Origin: Alloacidobacterium sp035547425
Lineage (GTDB): Bacteria; Acidobacteriota; Terriglobia; Terriglobales; Acidobacteriaceae
Length of the DNA: 64,000 nucleotides
Reading direction: 5' to 3'
Assembly (NCBI GenBank): GCA_035547425.1
Contig: DASZUU010000036.1
Coordinates: 62,001-126,000 of the forward strand
The position numbers and the translations under genes were made by a program. Within the stretch, counting starts at the first letter, position 1. Every line of letters begins with the position of its first letter. Below, piece after piece: positions 7,824 through 14,441 of the stretch. The notes below the pieces were generated by a model. It was not told the DNA's origin. It did not search any database and saw only the letters and a list, made by a program, of their open reading frames with translations.

Positions 7824-7843
7824 ATGGTAGTGGATTGTGGTTG
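7814..7843. promoter_or_regulatory. Candidate ArsR operator
   Basis: The repeats CCACAA (7814-7819) / TTGTGG (7835-7840) and CAACCA (7817-7822) / TGGTTG (7838-7843) overlap and surround the start codon of the ArsR gene. The position fits autorepression. Only the symmetry is seen; binding is inferred. Confidence 0.4.
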
Positions 7844-7872
7844 GATGTCAACTTAATAATTGTGAGGTTTGA

Positions 7873-7895
7873 CCCACATCTCTTCGAGATGTGGA
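7873..7895. repeat. REP-like hairpin, copy 2
   Basis: CCACATCT (7874-7881), loop CTTCG, AGATGTGG (7887-7894), followed by AGCACCC. It is one substitution away from copies 1 and 3. It sits exactly where the HxlR gene fragment loses similarity to its family. Confidence 0.75.
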
Positions 7896-7912
7896 GCACC
7901 CATGTTTAGCGA

Positions 7913-8203
7913 ATGTTCGGTAACGAGAGATTTTTAGTTTTATCGTTTTATGGGATTCTGCGCGTGGAGGCTGGGGCAAACGGCAGCGCATATCAGGAAT
8001 ACGCGCTGACCGAAAAAGGACGCGGCTTGTTCCATGTGATAGTGGGATTCAGGCAATGGGGAGAGGTTTTTCTCTTTGCGCCGCATGAGGAGCATTCGAT
8101 CCTGGTGGAACGAGCCTCGGGCAAAGTAGTCCAGCCGCTGGAACTTCATTCACGGCGGGGGAGTCTTCTCAGGCCCGAGGATGTCGTTGTGCAGAAGGTT
8201 TGA
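7913..8203 (+). pseudogene. HxlR-family regulator fragment, N-terminus missing
   Basis: The 96-residue frame contains YALTEKGRGLFHVIVGFRQWG, the wing and dimer helix of HxlR-type transcription regulators, preceded by YGILRVE, the end of the recognition region. The helix-turn-helix half that should come before it is absent. Upstream of about 7940 the residues do not resemble the family, and a REP-like hairpin lies 20 bp before the apparent start. After the family core there are about 50 further residues with no motif I know. I read it as a remnant cut by a repeat-associated rearrangement. It could still be expressed, but it is unlikely to bind DNA. Confidence 0.65.
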
Positions 8204-8263
8204 TATGCGGAAGATGCTGTTACGACGCTGCTGGCATTGCACCGTTTACACTAGGCATTCGAT

Positions 8264-9205
8264 ATGTCCATGCGCATCAATCTCGATTTGGATACTTTGC
8301 GAACATTCTCCGTAGCCCACGAGCTTGGCAGTCTTGGGCGGGCGGCAGAACAGCTTGGTCGCACGCCTTCTGCCGTGAGCCTGCAGATGAAGCGCCTGCA
8401 GGATGATCTTGGGATTTCCATTTTTCGGAAACACGGGCGAGGCCTGGCTCTGACGGAAGCCGGCATTGTTGCTTTGGATTATGCACGGCGTATCCTTGCA
8501 CTTCATGACGAACTGCTGGATACGATGCAGGGGGCGAAGGTTGCAGGCAACATTCGCGTTGGCTGCACGCAGGATTTCGCTTCGATTCTGCCTTCCGTTC
8601 TGTCGCATTTTTCTTCGCTCTATCCACGTATGCAGGTAGAGCTCCGTATTGAAGGCAATGGGGTGCTTGCTGATGCGATTGAGGCATCTCAGATTGACCT
8701 TGCGGTTATCATCGGTCACGAAAGCCGCGCTGCAGCACAGACGATCGGCCAGCTCGATCTTGTGTGGATCGCATCTTCGAGCTTTGCTCTGCCGCAGGGG
8801 CAGCCATTGCCGCTGGCTGTACTTGGCCCGCAATGCGCCTTTCGTAAACGGGTCATTGAGCAGCTCGAATCAAAAAAGATGCCGTATCGCATTGCTGCCA
8901 TCAGCCCGAGCCTGGACGGTCTATGGGCTGCGCTGCTCGGAAATCTGGGGATTACGGCTCGCACTGCGCTGAACCTTCCTGAAGGGTTGATGTCGGCTAA
9001 CTCGCTCTATGGCTTGCCTTTTCTGGGGAAGCTGCCTGTAGCGCTGCATCGGAATGCGCATTCCGACAATATGGCCATGGACCGCATGGCTTTGCTGCTT
9101 TCTGAATCCGTCAGGCTGGCGCTTGTGTCGGGGGCGGACGGGAGGCACAGGCAGCGCAGCCACATTATTGAGATTTCTTCCGGCCAGATAAGAAAACATA
9201 AATAG
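8264..9205 (+). CDS. LysR-family transcriptional regulator
   Basis: A 313-residue LysR regulator of ordinary length. The N-terminal helix-turn-helix is clear (LDTLRTFSVAHELGSLGRAA, then RTPSAVSLQMKRLQ), followed by the linker helix and a periplasmic-binding-like effector domain starting at GNIRVGCTQDFA. The effector is not predictable. The neighbours give no obvious target: a truncated regulator before it and a lipocalin-like gene 64 bp after it on the same strand. LysR proteins often control an adjacent gene, so the lipocalin-like gene is a weak candidate target. The start ATG at 8264 keeps the full DNA-binding domain. Confidence 0.93.
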   Translation: MSMRINLDLDTLRTFSVAHELGSLGRAAEQLGRTPSAVSLQMKRLQDDLGISIFRKHGRGLALTEAGIVALDYARRILALHDELLDTMQGAKVAGNIRVGCTQDFASILPSVLSHFSSLYPRMQVELRIEGNGVLADAIEASQIDLAVIIGHESRAAAQTIGQLDLVWIASSSFALPQGQPLPLAVLGPQCAFRKRVIEQLESKKMPYRIAAISPSLDGLWAALLGNLGITARTALNLPEGLMSANSLYGLPFLGKLPVALHRNAHSDNMAMDRMALLLSESVRLALVSGADGRHRQRSHIIEISSGQIRKHK

Positions 9206-9269
9206 TACTTCACTATCGGTTGAGAACAATCAAATTGTGCAGGCGGGGGCCGGTTGCTACATTTGCCGC

Positions 9270-9755
9270 ATGAAGATCAGATATTTTGTGCTTCTCGCAA
9301 CTTTGTGGATGGGTGCTCTCGCGGCAACTGCGCAATCGGCTTCTATCGTTGGGTCATGGGCTTTGACGGCGGCAGAAAAGATACTACCGGATGGCACGCG
9401 CGCCTCTGACTACGGGGCCAACCCACATGGGCTGGTCATCTTCACTGCCGATGGCCATTACTCTGTTCAGATTTATCGCGCCGATCGCCTGATGTTTTCC
9501 TCTGGAGACAAGCTGAAGGGAACGGCGGAAGAATACAAAGAAGCCTCTCTCAGCACGAGCGTTCATTTCGGAACATATACGGTGGACCCGGTGAAGCACA
9601 CGATCACCTTTCACATAGACCGCTCGTCGTTTCCGAATCAGGACAACACGACGCAGGTTCGTCCTTACGAGATGCATGGGGATGAGCTTTCGTGGAAGGT
9701 GACTGCTCGACCGGATGGCTCCGTTCCCGTCACAGTGCTGCGACGCATTCGATAG
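9270..9755 (+). CDS. Secreted lipocalin-like domain protein
   Basis: I prefer the ATG at 9270 to the in-frame ATG at 9237, because it opens a clean signal peptide: MKIRY, a hydrophobic core, then a likely cut after AATAQSA. The mature part of about 140 residues opens SIVGSWALTAAE and has GLVIFTADGHYSVQIYR, typical of the lipocalin-like family of small beta barrels (Pfam lipocalin_5 type). Members are often found in Acidobacteria and Proteobacteria with unknown ligands. It lies directly after the LysR gene, and the stop at 9755 is followed by 197 bp containing only a REP-like element. Confidence 0.8.
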   Translation: MKIRYFVLLATLWMGALAATAQSASIVGSWALTAAEKILPDGTRASDYGANPHGLVIFTADGHYSVQIYRADRLMFSSGDKLKGTAEEYKEASLSTSVHFGTYTVDPVKHTITFHIDRSSFPNQDNTTQVRPYEMHGDELSWKVTARPDGSVPVTVLRRIR

Positions 9756-9909
9756 CTTTGAAGGCTCCGGCGCATGTCAGCCTGTCGTGGGTGTGAGGGT
9801 GATGATCTCCAATTTAGAGTCGGCGGCGAAGGTTTTGTGTCTGGTTGTGGAGGCATTTGGAGGGCGGTTTCTTCGTTACGATCATTTTGCGGATGTAGAG
9901 ATTCTGCTT

Positions 9910-9937
9910 CCCCACCTTCGCTGCGCTCAGGATGGGG
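9910..9937. repeat. REP-like element, divergent copy
   Basis: CCCCA (9910-9914) pairs with TGGGG (9933-9937) around CCTTCGCTGCGCTCAGGA, and is followed by CACCC, the same tail as the CCCACATCTC hairpins. It is probably a related member of the repeat family, just downstream of the antitoxin gene. The rest of 9756-9952 shows nothing. Confidence 0.5.
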
Positions 9938-9952
9938 CACCCGTACTCATCT

Positions 9953-10258
9953 TTATGCAAGCTTTTTGCGCTCTATGGGTGTCGCGGATAGTTGGAGTCC
10001 CATTGCGTGCAGAACGCGCAGAACGGTAGCAAATTCAGGGTTGCCGTCGGTGCTGAGAGAGCGGTAGAGGCTTTCCCGCGATACGCCCGCCTCGCGCGCA
10101 ATTTCGCTCATGCCGCGAGCGCGGGCTATGACGCCGAGCGCATCCGCTACAAATGCCGGGTCTTCGCTTTCCAGCGCGTCGGTCAGGTATGCGGCGATGG
10201 ATTCGCTGTCGTCCAGATACTCAGCCGGATCGAATGGTTTCGTTTTTGCTTTGGTCAT
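9953..10258 (-). CDS. Antitoxin, HTH addiction-module antidote (HigA-like)
   Basis: A 101-residue antidote of the addiction-module family. It opens FDPAEYLDDSESIAAYLTDALE and carries a Cro/C1-type helix-turn-helix, MSEIAREAGVSRESLYRSLS, followed by NPEFATVLRVLHAMGL. Proteins of this type bind and block the partner toxin and repress the shared promoter. The start overlaps the toxin stop by 4 bp; toxin comes first, as in higBA-type modules. The module lies in the repeat-rich mosaic region, consistent with horizontal arrival. Confidence 0.9.
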   Translation of the reverse strand: MTKAKTKPFDPAEYLDDSESIAAYLTDALESEDPAFVADALGVIARARGMSEIAREAGVSRESLYRSLSTDGNPEFATVLRVLHAMGLQLSATPIERKKLA

Positions 10259-10548
10259 TCTGCCTCCTTTGCAAGCCTTTTTGCTGTTTCAATGTCTTTG
10301 CTCTGGGTGCTTTTATCTCCGCCACAGAGCAGGATGATTAGAATTGCACCGCGGTGCATGTAGTACACGCGATAGCCCGGTCCATGATGGATGCGCAATT
10401 CGCTGATACCTTCTCCGACCGGTTGTACATCGCCGGGATTTCCGAAAGCCAAGCGCCTCACGCGCGCGGCGATCTTCGCTCTTGCCTGCGAATCTCTAAG
10501 CTTCCGCAGCCAGACAGAGAATGTCTCGGTTTCCCTGATTTCGATCAC
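10255..10548 (-). CDS. RelE/ParE-superfamily toxin (HigB-like)
   Basis: A 97-residue toxin of the RelE/ParE superfamily, in the subfamily that pairs with this antidote. Recognisable parts are FSVWLRKLRDSQARAKIAARVRRL at the start and GISELRIHHGPGYRVYYMHRG, the usual central strand set with basic residues. The end, LLCGGDKSTQSKDIETAKRLA, is typical. Members generally cleave mRNA at the ribosome; activity here is inferred. It is the first gene of the pair and would share the promoter upstream of 10548. Confidence 0.9.
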   Translation of the reverse strand: MIEIRETETFSVWLRKLRDSQARAKIAARVRRLAFGNPGDVQPVGEGISELRIHHGPGYRVYYMHRGAILIILLCGGDKSTQSKDIETAKRLAKEAE

Positions 10549-10612
10549 AGGAGTATTGTAGCTTATGGGCTACAGAAAATGAGGGGGAATTCAGGAAGGA
10601 TCATTATGCGAA

Positions 10613-10635
10613 CCCACATCTCTTCGAGATGTGGG
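10613..10635. repeat. REP-like hairpin, copy 3
   Basis: CCCACATCT, loop CTTCG, AGATGTGGG, then GCACCC; identical in the stem to copy 1. It lies in the 409-bp gap 10549-10957, which otherwise holds a second hairpin (10822-10841), a 12-bp direct repeat GCTTCTACCCTG (10841-10852 and 10864-10875) and the pdxS terminator. I see no gene there. Confidence 0.75.
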
Positions 10636-10821
10636 GCACCCGGTCTGTCTTTGACTGCTGTTCTGATAATCAGCCAAATTAGTGTGCCTATAAACATCAA
10701 AATGGCTACACCAATCCCTATTGCATCGCCAAAAGCAAATCCATAAAGTCCATCCAGCTTTATCGCAGAGAATAGAAGGAGAAGCGCCGCGGCTAAAGCC
10801 CTTGCTCGTGGCGCTGAGGCT

Positions 10822-10875
10822 CACCGGCCTAAAGGCCGGTGCTTCTACCCTGATCGGGCCGATGCTTCTACCCTG
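10822..10875. repeat. GC-rich hairpin followed by a short direct repeat
   Basis: CACCGGCC (10822-10829) and GGCCGGTG (10834-10841) form an 8-bp stem around TAAA. Immediately after, GCTTCTACCCTG occurs twice (10841-10852, 10864-10875). This looks like another short interspersed element between the toxin-antitoxin pair and pdxS. Confidence 0.55.
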
Positions 10876-10897
10876 TCAACACTAACGAAGAAATGTA

Positions 10898-10927
10898 AAG
10901 GGCTCAGCTTTGAAAAGCTGAGCCCTT
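10898..10927 (-). terminator. Terminator of pdxS
   Basis: A perfect 13-bp stem, AAGGGCTCAGCTT (10898-10910) with AAGCTGAGCCCTT (10915-10927) and a 4-nt loop, lies 30 bp past the pdxS stop. The following T-rich run on the minus strand (TACATTTCTT) is modest. Confidence 0.8.
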
Positions 10928-10957
10928 GCGCGGAGCGCGTGTGCCTGAACGGCCAGT

Positions 10958-11920
10958 TCACCAGCCGCGGGTTTGGAGGAGTTGTTGTTCTTCCAGGGCG
11001 GCGACGGCTAGACCCTTCATGGTTCCGGTGACCTGTTCGGAGGCTTCGGCTAAGATCTTTGGGTCGTTGTAGTGGGTAGTGGCGATGACGATGGCGCGGG
11101 CGCGGGAAACGGCTTCGGCGCGCTCTTCTGCATTGTTCTCGACGTCGAGCGGGGTGGCGCGCTCCTTCATAAATATCCCGGAGCCTACGAAGACGGTTTC
11201 GGCGCCGAGCTGCATCATGAGGGCTGCGTCGGCGGGAGTGGCGATGCCTCCGGCGGAGAAGTTGGGGACGGGCAGTTTGCCGGATTTTGCCACCATGCGG
11301 ACGAGTTCATACGGTGCGCGGAGCTCTTTGGCGGCGACGTAGAGCTCGTCTTCGCGGCGGGCGGTGAGCTGGCGGATGTCGCTGGTGATCTGGCGCATGT
11401 GCTTGACGGCGTGCACGACGTCGCCGGTTCCGGCTTCTCCCTTGGTGCGGATCATGGCTGCGCCTTCGGCGATGCGGCGGAGTGCTTCGCCGAGGTCACG
11501 CGCTCCGCAGACGAAGGGCGTGGTGAAGGCGTGCTTATCTATATGATTAGCTTCGTCGGCGGGGGTGAGAACTTCAGACTCGTCGATGAAGTCGACGCCG
11601 ATATCCTGCAGGATCTGTGCTTCAACGAAGTGGCCGATGCGGGCCTTGGCCATGACCGGGATGGAGACGGCGGCCATGATTTCCTTGATGAGCTTGGGGT
11701 TGGCCATGCGGGCGACGCCACCTTCGGCGCGGATCATGGCGGGCACGCGCTCGAGGGCCATGACGGAAACGGCTCCGGCTTCTTCGGCAATGCGGGCCTG
11801 CTCGACGTTCATAACGTCCATGATGACGCCGCCTTTGAGCATTTCGGCGAGGCCGACTTTGAGGCGGAGGCCGGTGGATGTATTGTTCGGGATGCCGTTG
11901 TTGGCGTGCAGGTCTGACAT
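10958..11920 (-). CDS. pdxS: Pyridoxal 5'-phosphate synthase lyase subunit PdxS
   Basis: The 320-residue TIM-barrel synthase of the DXP-independent vitamin B6 route. It condenses ribose 5-phosphate, glyceraldehyde 3-phosphate and ammonia from PdxT into PLP, in a dodecamer. Key residues are visible: the Asp in GGVIMDV, the imine Lys in MAKARIGHF, and the second Lys in RTKGEAGTG. An extra N-terminal stretch of about 20 residues precedes LRLKVGLAEMLKGG. A good SD, GAGAGGAA, precedes the ATG. pdxT lies about 7 kb away on the same strand, so the two are not cotranscribed. Confidence 0.97.
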   Translation of the reverse strand: MSDLHANNGIPNNTSTGLRLKVGLAEMLKGGVIMDVMNVEQARIAEEAGAVSVMALERVPAMIRAEGGVARMANPKLIKEIMAAVSIPVMAKARIGHFVEAQILQDIGVDFIDESEVLTPADEANHIDKHAFTTPFVCGARDLGEALRRIAEGAAMIRTKGEAGTGDVVHAVKHMRQITSDIRQLTARREDELYVAAKELRAPYELVRMVAKSGKLPVPNFSAGGIATPADAALMMQLGAETVFVGSGIFMKERATPLDVENNAEERAEAVSRARAIVIATTHYNDPKILAEASEQVTGTMKGLAVAALEEQQLLQTRGW

Positions 11921-11988
11921 GATGTTCCTCTCAAAAATGCTGCGCTGACGCTGTGTTCGCGCAACTCAAATTCTGCTTAACAATTCAG

Positions 11989-12019
11989 TTTATACCGTTT
12001 CGGGGGTTCGCTTACAGAA
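11989..12019 (-). promoter_or_regulatory. Possible pdxS promoter
   Basis: On the minus strand TATAAA (11994-11989) is a good -10; TTCTGT (12019-12014) is a weak -35 at 19 bp. This gives a leader of about 60 nt. The rest of 11921-12146 shows no gene and no recognisable riboswitch. Confidence 0.35.
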
Positions 12020-12146
12020 TGGCCTGGCTGGGCGCTCTCGGGGGAAGTTCTACCGACAAGGGCGCGAAGAACGCCAAGGTTTGCAGGGGATTTTTGGGGG
12101 GCAGGCTTTGATTTATAAAGGGGTGTATTCTGCTGGATTTTCCTGC

Positions 12147-13193
12147 TTAGGTCGATGCACGTTGCGTGGCGAGCCGGGGACGGCTGCTTTCATTCTGATT
12201 TGCAGGAGCGGGAGGCTTATGTGTGGACTTCAGCCACTCCGATGCCAGCTGTTCGGCCTGGAGAACCTGGTCCATATTGAGCGCCTTACCGATATTTTTG
12301 CTGGCGCGTGAAATATGGTGTCCAATGATGAGGTACCACTTATAGGCTTCCATCAGGTCATTGGCGTCTGCTCTACGGGCCCAGTAATAGCGAGCGAGCT
12401 CAAGCTGGGCGGCGGGAACGCCTTGCTCTGCGGCCCTTTGATAGCCGGCCAGGATCGAAGTGTTCCGCAGGTCTTGTTCGGCGAATGGATTGGAAGGCGC
12501 CGTTTCTGCTGCGACGGTGTTGTTCAATGTCATGAAAAGCAATTCCACACGGCTGGAAACACCGAGCTTATCGTAGACGCGAAATAAATAGTTTTTGACG
12601 GTGTGCTCGCTGAGGGCGAGCTGTCGGGCAATTTCTCGATTGGTGAGGCCCTGCGCCACGCAGCTGACAACTTCCATTTCACGCCTGGATAGGTGCTGGA
12701 CTGCCTGGCCGAAGTCTGTAGAGTGACCCGGCGAACTGGACAATGCTTCGACGACTAACCCCATCTGCTGGCTGTTTGCCCATATTTGGCCTTGATACAC
12801 GCGCTTGATGCATTTACTGAGAGTCTCAAGGGAGTCATGGCGGCTAAGTACGCCGCGAGCGCCGGCGCGAAAAGCTTCGAGAATCGATTCGGCCTTAGAT
12901 GAATCGATGAGCATGACGGCCTTGATGGCGGGATGACTGGCTTTGACGGCTCGCAGCACCTCGAATCCGCTTGCCGGAAGCTCATGGGAGTCAGAGCTGA
13001 GAAGTAGTACATCGATCTGGGAAAGGGCAGGATTGGATTTCAGTTCCTCAAGGTCGGAACTGAGAACTTCGAGCTCATCGTCCTGCTTAAGAGCGTTTGC
13101 AAGCAACTGGGTGTGAAGACGATTATCGTCGACTACCAAGATACGAATTAACGGATCGGCCTTTAAAGGATTTCCGCGCGTGACCCTGCTCAT
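12147..13193 (-). CDS. LuxR/NarL-type regulator with degenerate receiver and Sel1-like tail
   Basis: A 348-residue protein. Residues about 15-135 form a response-regulator receiver (IRILVVDDN at the start), but the phospho-acceptor Asp is replaced by Ser (DVLLLSSDS), and the usual Lys is Arg in VLSRHD. A LuxR helix-turn-helix follows at about 165-230 (LSRREMEVVSCVAQGLTNREIA). The C-terminal part (about 245-325) contains GYQRAAEQGVPAAQLELARYYW, a Sel1-like helical repeat. It probably acts without phosphorylation, perhaps controlled by a partner bound to the Sel1-like part. It is divergent from the exopolysaccharide locus across a 636-bp gap, so it is a likely regulator of that locus. Confidence 0.85.
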   Translation of the reverse strand: MSRVTRGNPLKADPLIRILVVDDNRLHTQLLANALKQDDELEVLSSDLEELKSNPALSQIDVLLLSSDSHELPASGFEVLRAVKASHPAIKAVMLIDSSKAESILEAFRAGARGVLSRHDSLETLSKCIKRVYQGQIWANSQQMGLVVEALSSSPGHSTDFGQAVQHLSRREMEVVSCVAQGLTNREIARQLALSEHTVKNYLFRVYDKLGVSSRVELLFMTLNNTVAAETAPSNPFAEQDLRNTSILAGYQRAAEQGVPAAQLELARYYWARRADANDLMEAYKWYLIIGHHISRASKNIGKALNMDQVLQAEQLASEWLKSTHKPPAPANQNESSRPRLATQRAST

Positions 13194-13829
13194 GGGACCT
13201 CGGTAAATATTACGATTTCGGGGGAATTACAGCGTGACTGAAACTACTTCTGAATCGTGCAGCCGGTAATATAAGGGGCCCAGGGGGTGACTGCTATTTC
13301 CAGCATTGTGTGCAAGGTTTTGCAATGCAGCATCAAGTGCTGCATGATTGACCATCATCCCACGGTACGGCGTGAAAGTCTATTCTCAGACTGCAAAAAA
13401 AATCATATTTAAAAAGCTGAAGATAATACGGTAAAAAACGCGGCCTGCGCATAATTTTGTTCGACAGATAGTGACAGATGCTTTGCCTGCGTTTCAGTCA
13501 GGTTTCATGCAGATGTAGGCATAGTTTCCAGGAGTAGTTCCTCTCTATTCGTGAGCAAAAAGTACCGGGTGCAATAGGGAAGTTCTTCGCGGAGACGCAA
13601 TACCTCTTGCAGGTGTTTGCAGCTGAAAGTACGCTTGGTTCCACTTAGGGCAAAGAGCTGTACCCCCTGCCCAAAGTCCCCCATGGTAAATTTTTGGACG
13701 CGTTTGCAGCTTTTCAGTTGCCGGCAAGTTTCACTGCCGAAGTGGTTCTCTGCCTAAGTAGCGACAGAGCCGGGCTGGCGTCCTGTATCACAAAAGGGTC
13801 ACAAGCAATGTGATTCAGAGGGCGAAGCT
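13194..13829. promoter_or_regulatory. Intergenic control region of the exopolysaccharide locus
   Basis: This 636-bp gap separates the divergent LuxR-type regulator and the antiterminator gene. It holds the palindrome ATGCAGCA-TCAAG-TGCTGCAT (13325-13345, 8-bp arms), which could be a regulator site, and an A-rich tract near 13394-13440. I found no convincing -35/-10 pair and no -24/-12 sigma-54 promoter with correct spacing. The long stretch before the antiterminator gene may be an untranslated leader. No coding frame in it is supportable. Confidence 0.5.
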
Positions 13830-14408
13830 ATGTATGAGCAAAGTCAAGTGACGATGAGCGCTGATATGCAGAGATATGTAGCTCCATGTCCAGATATAAA
13901 CAGCGAAAGAACGGCGGATAGCTGGTTCGCGGTGCTGACAAAAGCACGACATGAAAAAGTTGTGGCCCAGAGGTTTCTCGATAAGGGATTGCAAACTTTT
14001 TTTCCGGTCGTAACGGAAGTGCATCGCTGGCGTGATCGCAAAAAGGCCGTGGAGGTTCCATTATTCAGCTGCTATTTGTTCGTTAAGTTGATGCCCGGCA
14101 ATGAAGAGCGCCAAAGGGTATTACGGACGGACAGTGTTCTGGGATTTGTGGGAGCAGTTGGAACGGGGACGCCTATTCCTGAGGAGCAGATAGATTCCGT
14201 TCGCATTCTGGTGCAGAAAAGCCTGCCTTACAGTCATCATCCATTTCTTCAGGTTGGTCAGCGCGTGCGGATTCGCAATGGAGCCTTGCAAGGAGTGGAA
14301 GGCATTCTTTTATCCCGCCGGGGAGATAGTAAGTTGATTATCTCTATCGAAGCGATGCAGAGATCCCTTTCTGTACAGATCGATGGATACGATCTGGAAC
14401 CTATTTAG
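13830..14408 (+). CDS. NusG-like (UpxY/RfaH-type) transcription antiterminator
   Basis: A 192-residue NusG paralogue. The N-terminal NGN domain begins SWFAVLTKARHEKVVAQRF and includes TFFPVVTEVHRWRDRK and FSCYLFVKLMP; the C-terminal KOW domain starts VGQRVRIRNGALQGVEGIL. Specialised NusG proteins of this type (UpxY, RfaH, LoaP) bind RNA polymerase and help it read through very long polysaccharide operons. This one is the first plus-strand gene ahead of about 38 kb of almost unbroken same-strand polysaccharide genes, exactly the expected position. It probably acts in cis on this locus. Confidence 0.92.
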   Translation: MYEQSQVTMSADMQRYVAPCPDINSERTADSWFAVLTKARHEKVVAQRFLDKGLQTFFPVVTEVHRWRDRKKAVEVPLFSCYLFVKLMPGNEERQRVLRTDSVLGFVGAVGTGTPIPEEQIDSVRILVQKSLPYSHHPFLQVGQRVRIRNGALQGVEGILLSRRGDSKLIISIEAMQRSLSVQIDGYDLEPI

Positions 14409-14441
14409 AAACAACCTATCTTTCAGAAGCTTCACATTTAA

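Noticed and set aside
10591..10824. 77-codon minus-strand frame between the toxin and pdxS
   Set aside because: Reads through REP-like copy 3 and shows no protein-like motif; likely non-coding.
13740..13829. GTAGCGACAG before the NusG-like gene as an ops-like pause element
   Set aside because: Only GTAGCG matches the E. coli ops core, and ops elements are not known to be conserved in this group.
13194..13829. Sigma-54 (-24/-12) promoter
   Set aside because: No GG-N10-GC match with correct flanks; the nearest, GGCAAGTTTCACTGC, has an 11-nt spacer.
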